64,000 nt of DNA from Monodelphis domestica (taxonomy: Eukaryota; Chordata; Mammalia; Didelphimorphia; Didelphidae), in the NCBI RefSeq assembly GCF_027887165.1, contig NC_077233.1, positions 231,623,872 through 231,687,871 of the forward strand. The letters run 5' to 3'. The stretch's first letter is position 1; each line of letters begins with the position of its first letter. Position numbers and translations under genes: made by a program. Below, one piece after another: positions 35,033 through 46,159 of the stretch. A model generated the notes under the pieces. The model had not been told where the DNA came from and did not search any database. It saw only the letters and a program-made list of their open reading frames with translations.

Positions 35033-35253
35033 GTGGCATAATGGAAAAAAAAAACACCAACTCTGGAGTTAAAGTTCTTGAGTTCAGACCCCAGTTCTGC
35101 CATTTAATACCTGTGTGAATTTGGGGAAGTTGTTTTGCTTCCCTGGACCTCACTTTCCTCATCCTTAAAATGTGGAGGTTAAAAAAAATGTGGAGGTTGC
35201 ATTAAGTGACCTCTGAGGTCCCTTTTAGATCTACCTAAATGATCCTATGACCT
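35033..35253 (+). repeat. SINE type C
   Basis: 'ccaactctggagttaaagtt', 'ttccctggacctcactttcc', tail 'acctctgaggtcccttttag', 'atctacctaaatgatcctat'. The segment 'aatgtggaggtt' is duplicated at 35169 and 35188. Confidence 0.85.
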
Positions 35254-35274
35254 TAATAAAGATTAAAGAGAACT

Positions 35275-35465
35275 GGGTTAGAAAGTGGAAAGCCTGGGCT
35301 TGATCTCTAATTCCATTATTTCTTATATGATTTAGGACAAGTCATTCTGCATCTCTGAGCCTTTATTTCCTCATCTACCAAATAGAAATAATAATGCTTG
35401 CACTATCTTCTCATAAGGTGATCACAAAAAGCAAGGGAGATAATGTAAATGCCAGTTTCTCTCAT
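35275..35465 (+). repeat. MIR-type SINE
   Basis: 'tttaggacaagtcattctgc', 'atctctgagcctttatttcc', 'tcatctaccaaatagaaata', 'ttctcataaggtgatcacaa'. Confidence 0.7.
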
Positions 35466-35539
35466 TGATATACTAGAGCTCACTAGTATAGTACTCTAAA
35501 AGATGTATCACATTTTCTCTCCAAAGGGACAGAGATAGC

Positions 35540-35900
35540 ATCTTAGAAGAATGGACTAGAAAACAAAATGGAGATCCATCAATTGGGGAATAGCTGAATA
35601 AACTCTGAAATATAAATTCAATGAAATATTTCTGTGCCCTAGGAAATGATGAATATGATGAATTCAGAGAAACCTGAGAAGATGTGTATGAACTGATGAA
35701 AGGTGTGATTAATGGAACCAGTAGAATAACTTACATGGTGACCATAATAGTACAAACTATAGAACTCTGGCCAACACAATAACTAATCATGGCTTGATAA
35801 GACTAATGATGAAGCATGTCACCCATCTATTGAGAGGCATAGAGTGGAACATACATTTTCATACATGGTAAATGTGTTGATTTATTTTATTTTAATATGC
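35540..35900 (+). mobile_element. Old L1/HAL1 3' fragment
   Basis: 'tggagatccatcaattgggg', 'gccctaggaaatgatgaata', 'agatgtgtatgaactgatga', 'gaaccagtagaataacttac'. The order follows the ORF2 C-terminus and 3' UTR, heavily diverged. Confidence 0.65.
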
Positions 35901-36224
35901 CAATTTGATATGAGGATTTGACAGCACCAACAGCACTAAAATATTTTAGGACACAGAGCCTAAAACAAAATGAGATTCATAAGAGGAAGCAAACAGGGAA
36001 ATATTTGTTATTACCTTGTTTAATTTAACAGACATTTAAAAACTTTTATTATAGACTTTATGAACTTATATACAATTCTCTTTTTTGTTCCTCATATAAT
36101 TAAACATTCATTTGTGAATTATTACTGAATTCATAATAAAAAATTTAGGGGGTAGTGTCTTGTACCTACTGGGAATTTACTAAATGTTTATTTAAATGAA
36201 CGCATTGAGTATCCACTAGGTTGA

Positions 36225-36320
36225 CTATACTTCCCTGGGCCTCAGTCTCTTCATATATAAAACTAAGGGGTTGGACTAAATGGTTTGTGAGGCACCTTCT
36301 CACTCTAGATCCATGATCTT
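36225..36320 (+). repeat. SINE type C, 3' half
   Basis: 'tccctgggcctcagtctctt', 'aaggggttggactaaatggt', 'tcactctagatccatgatct'. An L2-internal remnant follows at about 36330-36400. The bases 35901-36224 are AT-rich and unassigned. Confidence 0.75.
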
Positions 36321-36400
36321 AGTTGCAAAGCAAGTAACTGTGATAGGTGCTGAAGATAAATTTCCTCAGGGAAATCACAATATAACCAAGGGTTTGAGAC

Positions 36401-37109
36401 ATGTACACACATAAGTAATATAATCATGTGGATTCATGGCCCCATCAATGTGGCTATTCCTTCCAGTGATAGAAATCAAAGCTTATCCATTCTGGTCCAT
36501 AGCATCCAGCAAGTCTCAGTTTTCCCTGGATTGGGATGAAGGACTAGTTAACACAACTATGTGCTAAGGGACTTCTTTGATTCTTCTTGACATTACAAGG
36601 ATACCAGTGGCACGCGCAGACCATCCAAAACATATCATTCTTGCTCTAAAACCAACCTATCTTTTCCCCAAACGTAAATTCCTTTGCTGCCAACCTTTAA
36701 CCAAGTTTTTCATATTGTTTTATTTGTTATGTACTCACACATGCTTTCCCATTGTACTCTGAAAGGTAATCATTTTAATTCTTTGGAAACTATAGCATTT
36801 CATGGCTTGTTGCCTTTTAACACTACCAGAAGATTAGTGTTAGAAAAAAAATAGCTCTTTGATTAAGGAAGAATTTTCAGGTTCATTGAAGGGGCTTTGT
36901 TATTTCCCAAAGGCAATCTGTCCATACTCAAACTCCTATTTAATTCTTAACTAATTTTTTTCCATTTATACTGTCTCTCCAGGATATAGATATAGATAAG
37001 ATAGATACATAGATAGACCGAACTACTAATGGATGTGCTGTATTGGTGGATCATCGAACTTAAAGTCATAGCTAAGTAAATAGAACATTATTCATCAAAT
37101 TGTTTGGGG
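36401..37109. other. Unassigned stretch
   Basis: No gene is recognised. A short (AGATA)n-like stretch lies at 36985-37015. Some of this may be further RTE sequence too decayed to call. Confidence 0.35.
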
Positions 37110-38870
37110 GGGTGGGTTCTTTCTGTGTGTATTGGTAAGCCAAAATCTTTTGAGTGCTTATGGATCTCATCCAGAGAGCTCTGAAATGTTGAGGGGCTTG
37201 ATGCAATCAGTACAAGTTCACCAGAAAACAAAAAGATGTTCTCCATCAATAAGGGATCACTCTTCAGTTTGGCTTCTGAATCTTCTCTACAATATTGGCA
37301 AACTACTTTGGTTGGAGTATGCCTTTCTCTTGCACATACATTACCTAATATAAATGATCAGAAGAATCATTAAATAAATCTGTCTCTCTTGATGTATCTT
37401 TCAAGGTATGGTGAAATTTACTTACTAAACTGAAAACACAGAGGTAGTCTGGAATTCTTTATATATTTAAAATAACTGTTAAAGATAGAAGAAGGTAAAG
37501 ATAGTCTACTAAAAAATATCATTTTAAAAATCTTGACTATTCCCTACAAGTACCCCAATCCAAGGTTTCCTTGATATATATACTTGTTGTCTTTAAAATG
37601 TATATAGATCAGAAAATAGGTAGTAAAGTTCATAGTTATTACTCTCTCCACCTTTTTTTGCATTAGTCAAATCTGAAGTTTCTTCTGAGCCCTTGTGACT
37701 TCCTCCTTGTGACTTGATCCCTTAATACCCTCATAACTGTCATTTTCAGTACCAATCTTTACACACCTTTGATTTTACCAGTGGCTTTCCTGTCCTTGTT
37801 CTCTACCAATGTTCCGTCGAGATACCTGGGACTGTGATATTAGAATCCAAGTATAGTAGTTCTACTTTTCTTGATGGAGAAAAGAGTTTGTTATAAAAAT
37901 TCTTGCAGATCTTTTCATTCTTTCTTATTTCTTTTCTGCCTACTTCAGCCTTAAATATACTCGGAATGACATTTCTTAGTTGAAATTCTTGCTCAGCTTT
38001 CTTTTAAACTGATTTTACCATCTATTCTTTCCATTTGATGACTGGATAATATTTAGAATCACCCATCCTCCTTCTCAATAAGGTTTTTTTAAAAATGAGT
38101 TTATCTTCTAAACCAGTATTGCCTTTGGTTGCTATTTTTCTCTGCTTCACAAGTCTATCAGGTGATTGCTGACTAATCTTCCTTTTAGGGTTTTTTTGTA
38201 ATGTCTTTGCCATGGCAATTGAGGTATATAAATTAAAACTCTATAAAGTATGTGGCTGTGTCCTTTATCCATCCATATATCATTTTATTGTCATATATCA
38301 TTTTATTAATCACTTGTTTAAATAGATCATGATATAATTATTGGATGTTCTTCCTTTGACTCAATTTTGAAGAACATGGTGTACTTAATCTAATTTTTAT
38401 TCTGTCTTCTAGCTTATCATTAATTTTTATCCTTGCGCTAACAAAACAGCTAGCTCAGAAATGGTTCCTACATCAATATCAAATCACCTCCTGACCATTA
38501 AGATACAATATCACTTTGGGGGATATTATGTAGGGCTTGCCATGTTGAGTACTTTCTGATTCTTTCCTGGATACATTTGTGATACAATTGGATGTTTTGG
38601 TGTAGCTACAAATCTTTGATCTCCTTCTTCCCTAATTCCTGATCCATACTTTCTGACTTTTTTGTGATCCTGGACTATTCCCATCTTTATGTTAAAATCA
38701 CTGAGCATCAAAGTAATTCCATGGGTGCTTTCAAGATCTTTATAGAATTTCACTATTTATTTATCCTCTGAAATAGCTATTGACACATTGGCTGCAATTA
38801 TTTTTGTTGTATTCTTTTTGCAAATACTTTTCATGAGCAATGTCATATGAGAAGACCAAATACCCCATAA
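37110..38870 (-). mobile_element. RTE-type LINE, antisense
   Basis: Minus-strand translation at 38526-38753 has LSDFNIKMG and KYGSGIREEGDQRFV. This corresponds to the RTE/Bov-B endonuclease block (GDFNAKVG ... KYGSGIRNERGQ). Further 3' on the element, 38022-38213 reads SQQSPDRLVKQRK and ATKGNTGLEDKLIFKK, the linker before the reverse transcriptase. At 37130-37360 the antisense text ('ctctgaaatgttgaggggct', 'agtacaagttcaccagaaaa') fits the reverse transcriptase region. Frames are broken, and the element is old. RTE elements are the likely movers of the type B SINEs in this window. Confidence 0.72.
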
Positions 38871-38924
38871 AATTATAACTATAATGGATGTTAGAAAATA
38901 ATTAAGTAGATAGGAGAGGTCAAG

Positions 38925-39640
38925 TGGAATGGCCTTAAATAATCCAGGAAGGAGTTATCATTTCAGTTTAAGCTGACAGGATCGGGTTAGGTTTTATGGA
39001 GAAGGTGGCACTTGAGTTGAGTTTTGAAGGTGGAAGGGAAAGATATCAATAGTCAGAAGTTTGGTGATAGTGATCTGTTATAGACATGGGGGTTAGTGTA
39101 TACCAGGAATGTCAAAAATGCAGCCCATGGACTATAGCACTCCCAAGAATCTCTGGAACAAGATTTAAATGAAATGGAGAGATATTTAACAAAATAAAAA
39201 ATATAATAGAATATAGATTATATTAATATGATGTTTTCTAAATCAATATATACATGTGGGGATCCTTATGTGTGTTTTGGTGTCACCATTTCTTTTTTGA
39301 GTTTGAGACCACTGGTATACCCAAAGACATAGCCACAGGCAAGGTTAGGATGAGCTCAGGGAACAAACTTAAGTGAACCAGTTTGGTTAAAGTTTAGAGA
39401 GCTTAAAAGAGAGAAGTGTAGAATAAGGCTGGGAAAGTAGGTTGGAGCCAGGTTGTGGAAGACCTGAAAGGCCAAGATAAAGAGTTTATATTTTGTTTGA
39501 TGGTCAATAGGAAGCTACTGGAGATTTTTGAGCAAGAAAATAATATGAGCAGACCTGTGTATTCAAATGACAATGTTAGCATCTATATGAAGGGTACATT
39601 GTAGAGAGGAAAGACCAGGCAAGGGAACAGAAAGGTTGGG
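38925..39640 (+). repeat. L2-type LINE fragment, split by a hAT-like element
   Basis: 'ggtggcacttgagttgagtt', 'gtaggttggagccaggttgt', 'ggaagacctgaaaggccaag', 'aataggaagctactggagat', 'tatgagcagacctgtgtatt'. The order is that of L2 sequence seen widely in mammals. It is interrupted at about 39106-39320. Confidence 0.6.
39106..39320. mobile_element. hAT-like nonautonomous element (family 2)
   Basis: The ends 'caggaatgtcaaaaatgcag' and 'tttgagtttgagaccactg' are imperfect inverted repeats of the 'CAG.GGTGTCAAACTC' kind. The flanks share 'gtatac' (upstream near 39100, downstream at 39321), consistent with a decayed 8-base duplication. The interior is AT-rich and has no open frame. Confidence 0.6.
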
Positions 39641-39687
39641 AAATTTGTTGGGAATCTCTAGGATGCAGTATGAACTTATAATATATG

Positions 39688-39862
39688 GTTTTGTTCTGAC
39701 ATCTTCATGACCTCATTTGGGGTTTTCTTTCTTTCTAAGGCAAACAGGTTTAAGTGATATGCTATGGGTCACAGAACAAGTGTCCAAGGCCAGATTTGAC
39801 CAGAAAGATGAGTCTTCCTGACTCTAGACTTAGCATCTTACCCACTGTGCCACATAGCTATC
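39688..39862 (-). repeat. SINE type B, internally shortened
   Basis: 'tgacctcatttggggttttc', 'gatgagtcttcctgactcta', 'cttacccactgtgccacata'. The middle of the CORE is missing. Confidence 0.78.
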
Positions 39863-39959
39863 TACAACAGACTTTTATTCATTGCAAAGAGAGAACTAGA
39901 AGTCTCGCCTCCCTCTTAAATCTTTTCATTCAAATAATTTGGTCTCAAATATTCACTCT

Positions 39960-40100
39960 ATAAGGATGTTTGCCTCCACCATCAAAGATGAGCCCCTGGA
40001 ACTCAGGGATTTTCACTTTGCTTTTTGTATCTAGAGCACCTTGCAGAGAACTTGGCATATAGAAGGTACTTAATAAATGCTTGTTTGCTTGATTGGTTTT
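39960..40100 (+). repeat. L2 LINE 3' end
   Basis: 'ctggaactcagggattttca', 'ctttttgtatctagagcacc', 'ttggcatatagaaggtactt', 'aataaatgcttgtttgcttg'. Confidence 0.75.
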
Positions 40101-40704
40101 TTAAAATTCCATTTCAATGTGAAAGGCTGCTGCATGAAGCTTAATCCCTGAAGCTACTTATAAATGCCACATCTCTAATTTTAAAACTCCAAAATATTAG
40201 CTTACTCATCATTTCTCCTCCCTACACCCTTTTTCCTTCCCTATCTCATCCCACCCCACTCCTAGGGTAAGAGATTTTTTTTAATGCATTTGGCTTATCT
40301 CAGAGAAACAGCTGGTTACAGATTGTGTCTATCATCCAAGTCCAGCCTAGTTAAGTTTAGAGCACATGAACACATCAGGCCATGGATTTCTTTTTTGCCA
40401 CAACAATCCATGAAGACTTGTCTCCCAAGACATAGAGGGATTATGATCTTCGTTTGTGATTGTAGGTACCTTTGGAAATCAAATCTGTGACTTTATTGGT
40501 ATAGAGAACTCCCATTTAGGAGATTCCCTACAAAATTTTATCCTTTTTTTCTCCTTAGAACTGTTTTGCCTATTGGTTAGTTGTTTGTTTGTTTGTTTGT
40601 TTGTTTCCATATTTATTTTCTCCTTGATTTTAGGGTATTTCTGCTTGCTTTTTTGCAGATTGGCACTTTATTTTCAACTTATAGTCATAAAGAATTGCCT
40701 AGAG
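40101..40704. other. Unassigned stretch with (GTTT)n
   Basis: No gene is recognised. A (TTTG)n microsatellite of about six units lies at 40581-40607 and drives a Phe/Val-rich chance frame. Confidence 0.45.
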
Positions 40705-40900
40705 TGCAGAGGTTAAATAGGATCCCAGATTTAGGGATCTTTAACAGCCATAGAGTCAATCTCCCTCATTTTATAGATGATCAAACTGGACCTAAAAAAA
40801 GGTATGTGACTTGTATAGGATCACAAAGCTAGTAAGTATAAGAATTGAACCCAGCTCTTAATTTGAAGTCCAGAGCTTTATCCAATATACCACACTGCTT
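40705..40900 (-). repeat. SINE type C
   Basis: 'ctccctcattttatagatga', 'tgacttgtataggatcacaa', 'agaattgaacccagctctta', 'atccaatataccacactgct'. Confidence 0.75.
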
Positions 40901-41739
40901 CTATACTGAGAAAATACTGGATTCTTGGAGTATTGAAATAAGTATATTAGAAAGGAAGCATCCTGATCTTTATGTAATTAGATTTCTATGAGAGTGACTG
41001 GCATTGGCACACATCAAAGCAAGTCTGAAACCACACTAGAGGGCAGTACAGATAGCTGCTTCTCAGCATTGACAAAGGTGCATGGGAACATGAAAGACAA
41101 AAGAATCAAATTTTCTTACTTCTACCCTTTGGTTCCCACTCACCATCCAACTACCTACTGCAAATATAGTCACAGAGAAATCTCCAAGAAGTCAAAACAC
41201 ATAATATGGAAGCAATGGGGTTTGAAGAGTCCTTGACAAAAATCAGAAGAATAGGTTTCATTTTAACTTCTTTTCAGAAGAAGGCTGTCATCCAAGAAGG
41301 TAGTGTCACTCAACACACACACACCCAAGAATTGCTCTCAGCCATGGATTGGCCATTCATCTCCAAAGTCACTTTCAGTTCTGGAATTCTTCTCTCTTAG
41401 AAAATCTAAAATTCAATGTCAAATTCTAACATTTTCAGACTGAAAGTTACTTCTGCATTTCTTTGACTCTTCATTATCAGCTGAAAAATATTCTGGTTCC
41501 CAGAGGTTTTGTTGGCAAAATGTGAACATTGGGGGACTAGGAAGCTAGAAAGACTTTAGGTGGGGTGCAGTGCTGAACTGTATGACGTGCTAACATTCAG
41601 AGAAATTCAGCACCAGAAGGTTTCACACTAGGTTATGAATATTAGACCATAGCAATTCACAAAGACCATCTGCAGAGGTAGAAGTGGCAAAGAAATAGTC
41701 TACATTGACCAAGGGAATATCCTTACAAATCTATGAAAT
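40901..41739. other. Unassigned stretch
   Basis: No repeat is recognised. Two overlapping short frames (40988-41236, 41206-41400) have no family features. Confidence 0.35.
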
Positions 41740-41860
41740 CACAGATTCTTGAAGTGGAATATACTATTGGGACTGGCGGGGACCTTAGCAATCATCTAAA
41801 ACAATCCCTTTATTTCTAGGGAATTTTCAGTTTACTAGAAAACCAAATTAGCCAGAACTT
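41740..41860 (-). repeat. SINE type C fragment
   Basis: 'cagattcttgaagtggaata', 'ggggaccttagcaatcatct'. Only the tail-proximal part is kept. Confidence 0.55.
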
Positions 41861-41899
41861 CCACTCCTCCAAAGTATTTAAGCAAAATTTGACTTTAAG

Positions 41900-42015
41900 T
41901 TGTTTCAATAAGCCTTCATTAAGCACCTACTGTGTGCCGGGTATTGTGCTCAACACCAAGGATGCAAAGATAGACAAAGGCAGTCCTTGTCCTCAAAGAG
42001 TTCACCACCTAATGG
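41900..42015 (+). repeat. L2 LINE internal fragment
   Basis: 'cattaagcacctactgtgtg', 'ccgggtattgtgctcaacac', 'cagtccttgtcctcaaagag', 'ttcaccacctaatgggagag'. This is the best preserved of the L2-internal pieces here. Confidence 0.75.
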
Positions 42016-42104
42016 GAGAGCAACAATCAAACTCTGTAATATGACAATTCTGAGATGAACTCAAGTTTTTAAAAAACATTATTTACTCTTAAATTAAAGT
42101 GAAC

Positions 42105-42302
42105 TTGGGGCAGCTAGGTGGCTCAGTGGATAGAAAGCCAGACTAGGAGACAGTAGGTCCTAGATTCAAATGTGGCCTCAGATACTTCCTAGCTGTGTGA
42201 CCTTGGGCAAGTCACTTAAACCCTACTGCCCAGCCCTTACCACTATTCTGCCTTGGAACTGATACTTAGTGTTGATTCTAAAACAGAAGGCAAGGGTTTA
42301 GA
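42105..42302 (+). repeat. SINE type A
   Basis: 'ggggcagctaggtggctcag', 'tggatagaaagccagactag', 'ctagctgtgtgaccttgggc', tail 'ctgatacttagtgttgattc', 'gaaggcaagggtttag'. Confidence 0.92.
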
Positions 42303-43451
42303 ACAAAATAAAATGAACTTTAATTCTATTGGGGAATGTTATGACACTATTTGAGATTGTTGGAGATATTATTGGAAAGGCGTGAACCTAGAGCCAGAAA
42401 TCACTGTTTAAAAGTCCCTCCTCCCTCCTGCTGACCAAGGAAATAAAATAACTGCTTCCTGCCACCTGCTTTATCTACTTTGACCCCAATCAAGGACAAA
42501 TCCTTCCTGCTTATCCATCATACCAGGGGCTGGCAGACGATTTGCCCAGTTACCCACTAGAGTCAAGTCCTGCCCAGATTTTGGCCCCAAGAATATCACT
42601 ACTTCAAAAATAACACAAATGGGACCTAGATTTGGGTTTGACCAACCACCTTTAACAGCTATATTCATAAGCATTATCAGATCAGTGATCTGGAAGGAAT
42701 CCTACCTTCTGACCATTTGGTGATTATGAGGCATATAGACATGTGCTATAATGTTCACCTAAAACCAACACCATAATAGAGTTCCTCTAAAGTAAACATG
42801 TAATGAATGAAGATATTCCTTTAAATGTACCAGCAGATGGGTAGTTGCCATAGCAACAGAGGAACACCAGGGGGTGAGATGAATTCCTTACTTGGTTGTG
42901 GCCACTACTCTTACATTTCTCACTTCCCCAATATTCCCATTTTCCACCTCTCTGCCTTGACTTGATTTCTTCCTAATGAAATGCCCCTGGGATGAAGTAA
43001 GGTCCAGTTCTAAATTGCTGAGAAGGAAAAAGAGGGTGAGGAATGCATGCATGAAAAGTGACTGAGTGGTCTTTAGATGATTTTTGTTGGTTGTCATGGT
43101 GATTTCCCACCTATTTGTAGGTTTTAGAGAAATGGGGCTTCCAAAGAAGATACTGAGTTTTGAATTCTTCCAACCTGTGCAAGTCTTTAGCTAGGCAGCT
43201 AACCAATAATATTTAATGAGAAGTCACCATACCATAGAGGGATAGAAAAGAAATAGAGATCATATAATATAGCCGCAAATATGAAATAGTGTAGTGTGTA
43301 TAAGTGCTAAGGAGATGCAAAATGGAAGACCAATTGGAATATGAGCCAGAAGGGCTCCCAGAAGAGGACCATCTACCAAGCAGGGTAATTACTGGGCAAA
43401 TACTAATTTACTGTCTCTCTAAAGAACTTTCCTTACAATTACCCTCTAAAG
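42303..43451. other. Unassigned, largely repeat-free stretch
   Basis: About 1.1 kb without a recognisable repeat. It holds a canonical X-box-like palindrome at 42844-42857 (listed separately). Short frames have no family features. Confidence 0.4.
42844..42857. promoter_or_regulatory. X-box-like palindrome (possible RFX site)
   Basis: GTTGCCATAGCAAC differs from the perfect RFX consensus palindrome (GTTGCCATGGCAAC) at one central base. It lies in repeat-poor sequence. A single 14-base match gives no proof of use. Confidence 0.4.
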
Positions 43452-43628
43452 CAGCAGTTCTCAACCTCTCAATTTGTAGCAATGAGAATACATAATGCAT
43501 ATCAGGTATTTGCATTCTGAATCATAACTGTAGCAAGTAGCCACCAAAATAATTTTTTGGATTGGGGTCACCGCAACATGAGGAACTGTATTGCGGGGTC
43601 ACGGCATTAGAAAGGTTGAGAACCACTG
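43452..43628. mobile_element. SPIN-like hAT nonautonomous element
   Basis: The ends are 'cagcagttctcaacct' and 'aggttgagaaccactg', matching SPIN termini. The right half ('accaaaataattttttggat', 'ggtcaccgcaacatgaggaa', 'gtcacggcattagaaagg') follows SPIN closely. It is flanked by a perfect 8-base duplication, CTCTAAAG, at 43444-43451 and 43629-43636. At 177 bases it carries no transposase. Confidence 0.88.
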
Positions 43629-43654
43629 CTCTAAAGTGACACAATATTAAGCAG

Positions 43655-43720
43655 CCTAATAAAGTAGGAATAATTAGATTTGAAGTCTGAAGACCTGGGT
43701 TCCAAACCTGACTCTTTTCC
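43655..43720 (+). repeat. tRNA-like SINE head remnant
   Basis: 'ttgaagtctgaagacctggg', 'ttccaaacctgactc' is a head and B-box-like segment without a body. Confidence 0.4.
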
Positions 43721-44009
43721 ATGTACTTTCTGAGTAAGTGTATATGAATAAATGAGTGAATAGTTAGGGAATGGTTGAATCAACAAATGATCTATCTCCT
43801 TTCCCCTAAATCTTTCCTCTGAAAAGGGAGTAACAGCTTGATGGGTGTGACCAGGAGAAGTGTGAGCTGCTAACAGACCCAGAGCTGAAACTACTCTGGT
43901 CCTCTAGAGGCTTTTGCCTAAAACCTAAGAGAAGACAACTTCTATGACTGTGGCAGCTTCCTATGTAGTCTACATCTGTTTCCACCATCTCAAAAGAACC
44001 ATTTAGATG
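43721..44009. other. Unassigned stretch
   Basis: Nothing is recognised. Confidence 0.3.
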
Positions 44010-44275
44010 GCTCCTATCACTAATTATTACCTTTGTGACCTTGGGCTAGTCAACTAACCAGTCTTCACCTATAAAATGGGAGAATTTGACCAGGTGACAA
44101 TTAAAGACTCTTTCACTTCTACATTGAAGAGCCTATGATTATCATTTCTACTTTATAGATGAAGAAATTAAACCTCAGAGAGGTTGTGACATATTACAGT
44201 CACACAACTAATAACTGTCAGAATTTCAGAACAGGTTTCTGACTCCAGGTCCAGTATTCTTTACATGGTGCCATG
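44010..44275. repeat. Two SINEs tail to tail (+ then -)
   Basis: 44010-44140 is type C on + ('tttgtgaccttgggctagtc', 'ttcacctataaaatgggaga'). 44141-44275 is a MIR-like body on - ('ctactttatagatgaagaaa', 'agagaggttgtgacatatta', 'ctgactccaggtccagtatt'). Confidence 0.65.
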
Positions 44276-44939
44276 TGACCAGACAACATATAAGGGTGTA
44301 AGTCCAAGAGGTACAGACAGAAGCCAATAGCTTAATATTTAGGGCCTGTTTCCCTTGCAAGGGCTAGGTTACCAAATGGGTGAGTTGTTGACATTAAATT
44401 TGCCCCTTCTCTCAGCCAGGCTGACCACAAGACTGAAGTATTAGCCTCATCCTGAGACGTGTTTATTTTGGTGGAGAAGCTATCTGTGGATACCATTTAA
44501 AAGTGAAATCTTTAGCGCAATTCCCTAATCAGAATAACTTCCCCATTCTTTGTATAGCCAAATGCTGTTTCTGTTTAAAAGGATGGACTAGCCTGAAGCA
44601 GATGAATGGAAATCCAAATTCTGAGAATGACTTGCTGCTCAAAGGAGTCATTGCTCATAAGTTCACTGACCCACCTCAAAGAATCCAACCGATCCTCTAT
44701 AGGAATATTACATGGAGTGGGAAAGTATAATAATAATATTTTTAATATCCTGCCCAGAGGCAGGAACTTTGACTAGATGGCCTTGCCAAGTCATCTTTCT
44801 TCCAGGCCAAGGACTTAAAGATTTGAAGATAGAAATATTGCTTATCATGCACTAAACAAATCCCATTCCATTTAAATAGTTGATTGAATAGAGCTAAAAA
44901 GCTTGTCTTTTTCTCTGGAACAAAATACAAACCCAGCAG
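44276..44939. other. Unassigned stretch
   Basis: No repeat is recognised. A 75-codon frame at 44503-44730 on + has no known family features. Confidence 0.35.
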
Positions 44940-45355
44940 CCTGACATTTGAAGCCTTCCCCAATCTGGTTGCCTTTTTAGATTAATTTTGTTTTAAGCAC
45001 CTTCTATCCAAGCTGGACTCTCTATCCAGCCTCTAAGTTTTCACATTGGCTGTCACCCTTATTTAGAATTTATTTATGTTTCCCTTAGCCCTCTCAGAAT
45101 CCTTATCTTCTTGGAAGGCTAAGCTCAAGTGCCATCTCCTTCAAAAAGCCTTCCCCAATTCCTCTCTACCACCTAATCATTGGCACTCTCTCCTCCTCAA
45201 ATTATCTTGTATTTACTTATCCATATGCATGCTTCCTACAGTAGAATGTAAGTTTCTTGAGGGTAGAGATGGGATTTTAAAAAATTCTCTTTATTCCCAG
45301 GACCTAGGACAATGTTTTTCATCTAGTAAATATTTAAAAATATTTGTTGTTTATT
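44940..45355 (+). repeat. L2 LINE 3' end
   Basis: 'tcaagtgccatctccttcaa', 'aaagccttccccaattcctc', 'tcaaattatcttgtatttac', 'agaatgtaagtttcttgagg', ending near 'tatttgttgtttatt'. It is the longest and clearest L2 in the window. Confidence 0.8.
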
Positions 45356-45524
45356 AAAAGAGAGTGAGGCAGCCAAGAGAAGACAGCTAATGCCTTTTCT
45401 CAAACAGAATTTATATTTTTTTCATTTATTAAAAGTATGATCATCACTTCCAAGCCTCTGGGCATATGGACTGAGACACATATCTCAACCAATTGAACAA
45501 AAAAGGACAGCAACCAAATTTCAA

Positions 45525-45885
45525 AGAAAAGGCTGGGGGAGGAGGTGAGGCTGGGAATAGGTATAGAGGGAAAGAGAGAGATAAATAGAGAAGGGAATGA
45601 AGGAGCGATAGAGGGAGAAAGAAAGAGAAAAATTAAGAGATAAAAAGAGAAAGAAGAAGGGAAAGATAAAGAGGGAGAGGAGAGGCAGAGGGGGAAGAGA
45701 GATGCAGATGGAGAAAGGGGGGGAAGGGCAGGGAGAGAGATGAAATGGGAAAGAGAGAGATGGAAGGGGAGAGAGAAGGGGAGAAACAGGAGGGAGAGAA
45801 AGGAAAAGGAAGAGAGAGAAAGAAAAGGAGAGAGAGAAAGAGAGGGAAAGAGAAAGAAAGAGACAGAGACAGGGTGGAGAGGTCA
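45525..45885 (+). repeat. Purine-rich tract
   Basis: About 360 bases of GAGA, GGAA and GGGAGA units with nearly no pyrimidines. A 125-codon Leu/Phe/Ser frame on the other strand is a composition artefact. Confidence 0.9.
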
Positions 45886-45969
45886 TTCCTGAGATCATAG
45901 CCCTATAAGAAAGACTTCAGTCTTGTTTTTAAGGTTATATTTAATGAGTAGCTGACATCTAAGAAAATG

Positions 45970-46110
45970 AGAGCAGGGTACAATATAGTGGAAAAGAACA
46001 CTGGATTGTCTAAGGAGAAGCATGAGTTCTAATCTAATCTCAGCTACTCCAACATTCTTTATTTCTTTCATTCAGGAAATATTTAGGACCTACAATGAAC
46101 AAGATAGGTG
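45970..46110 (+). repeat. SINE head and L2 remnants
   Basis: 'aatatagtggaaaagaacac', 'atgagttctaatctaatctc' is a SINE head. 'caggaaatatttaggaccta' with 'gataggtgccttgc' is an L2-internal fragment. Confidence 0.45.
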
Positions 46111-46159
46111 CCTTGCATATGTGGTAATTATTTGATACAATCTTGTTTAATTGGTTATA

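Noticed and set aside
45521-45898. 125-codon Leu/Phe/Ser-rich minus-strand frame
   Set aside because: It is produced by a purine-rich tract. The same holds for 11148-11585 and 51898-52337.
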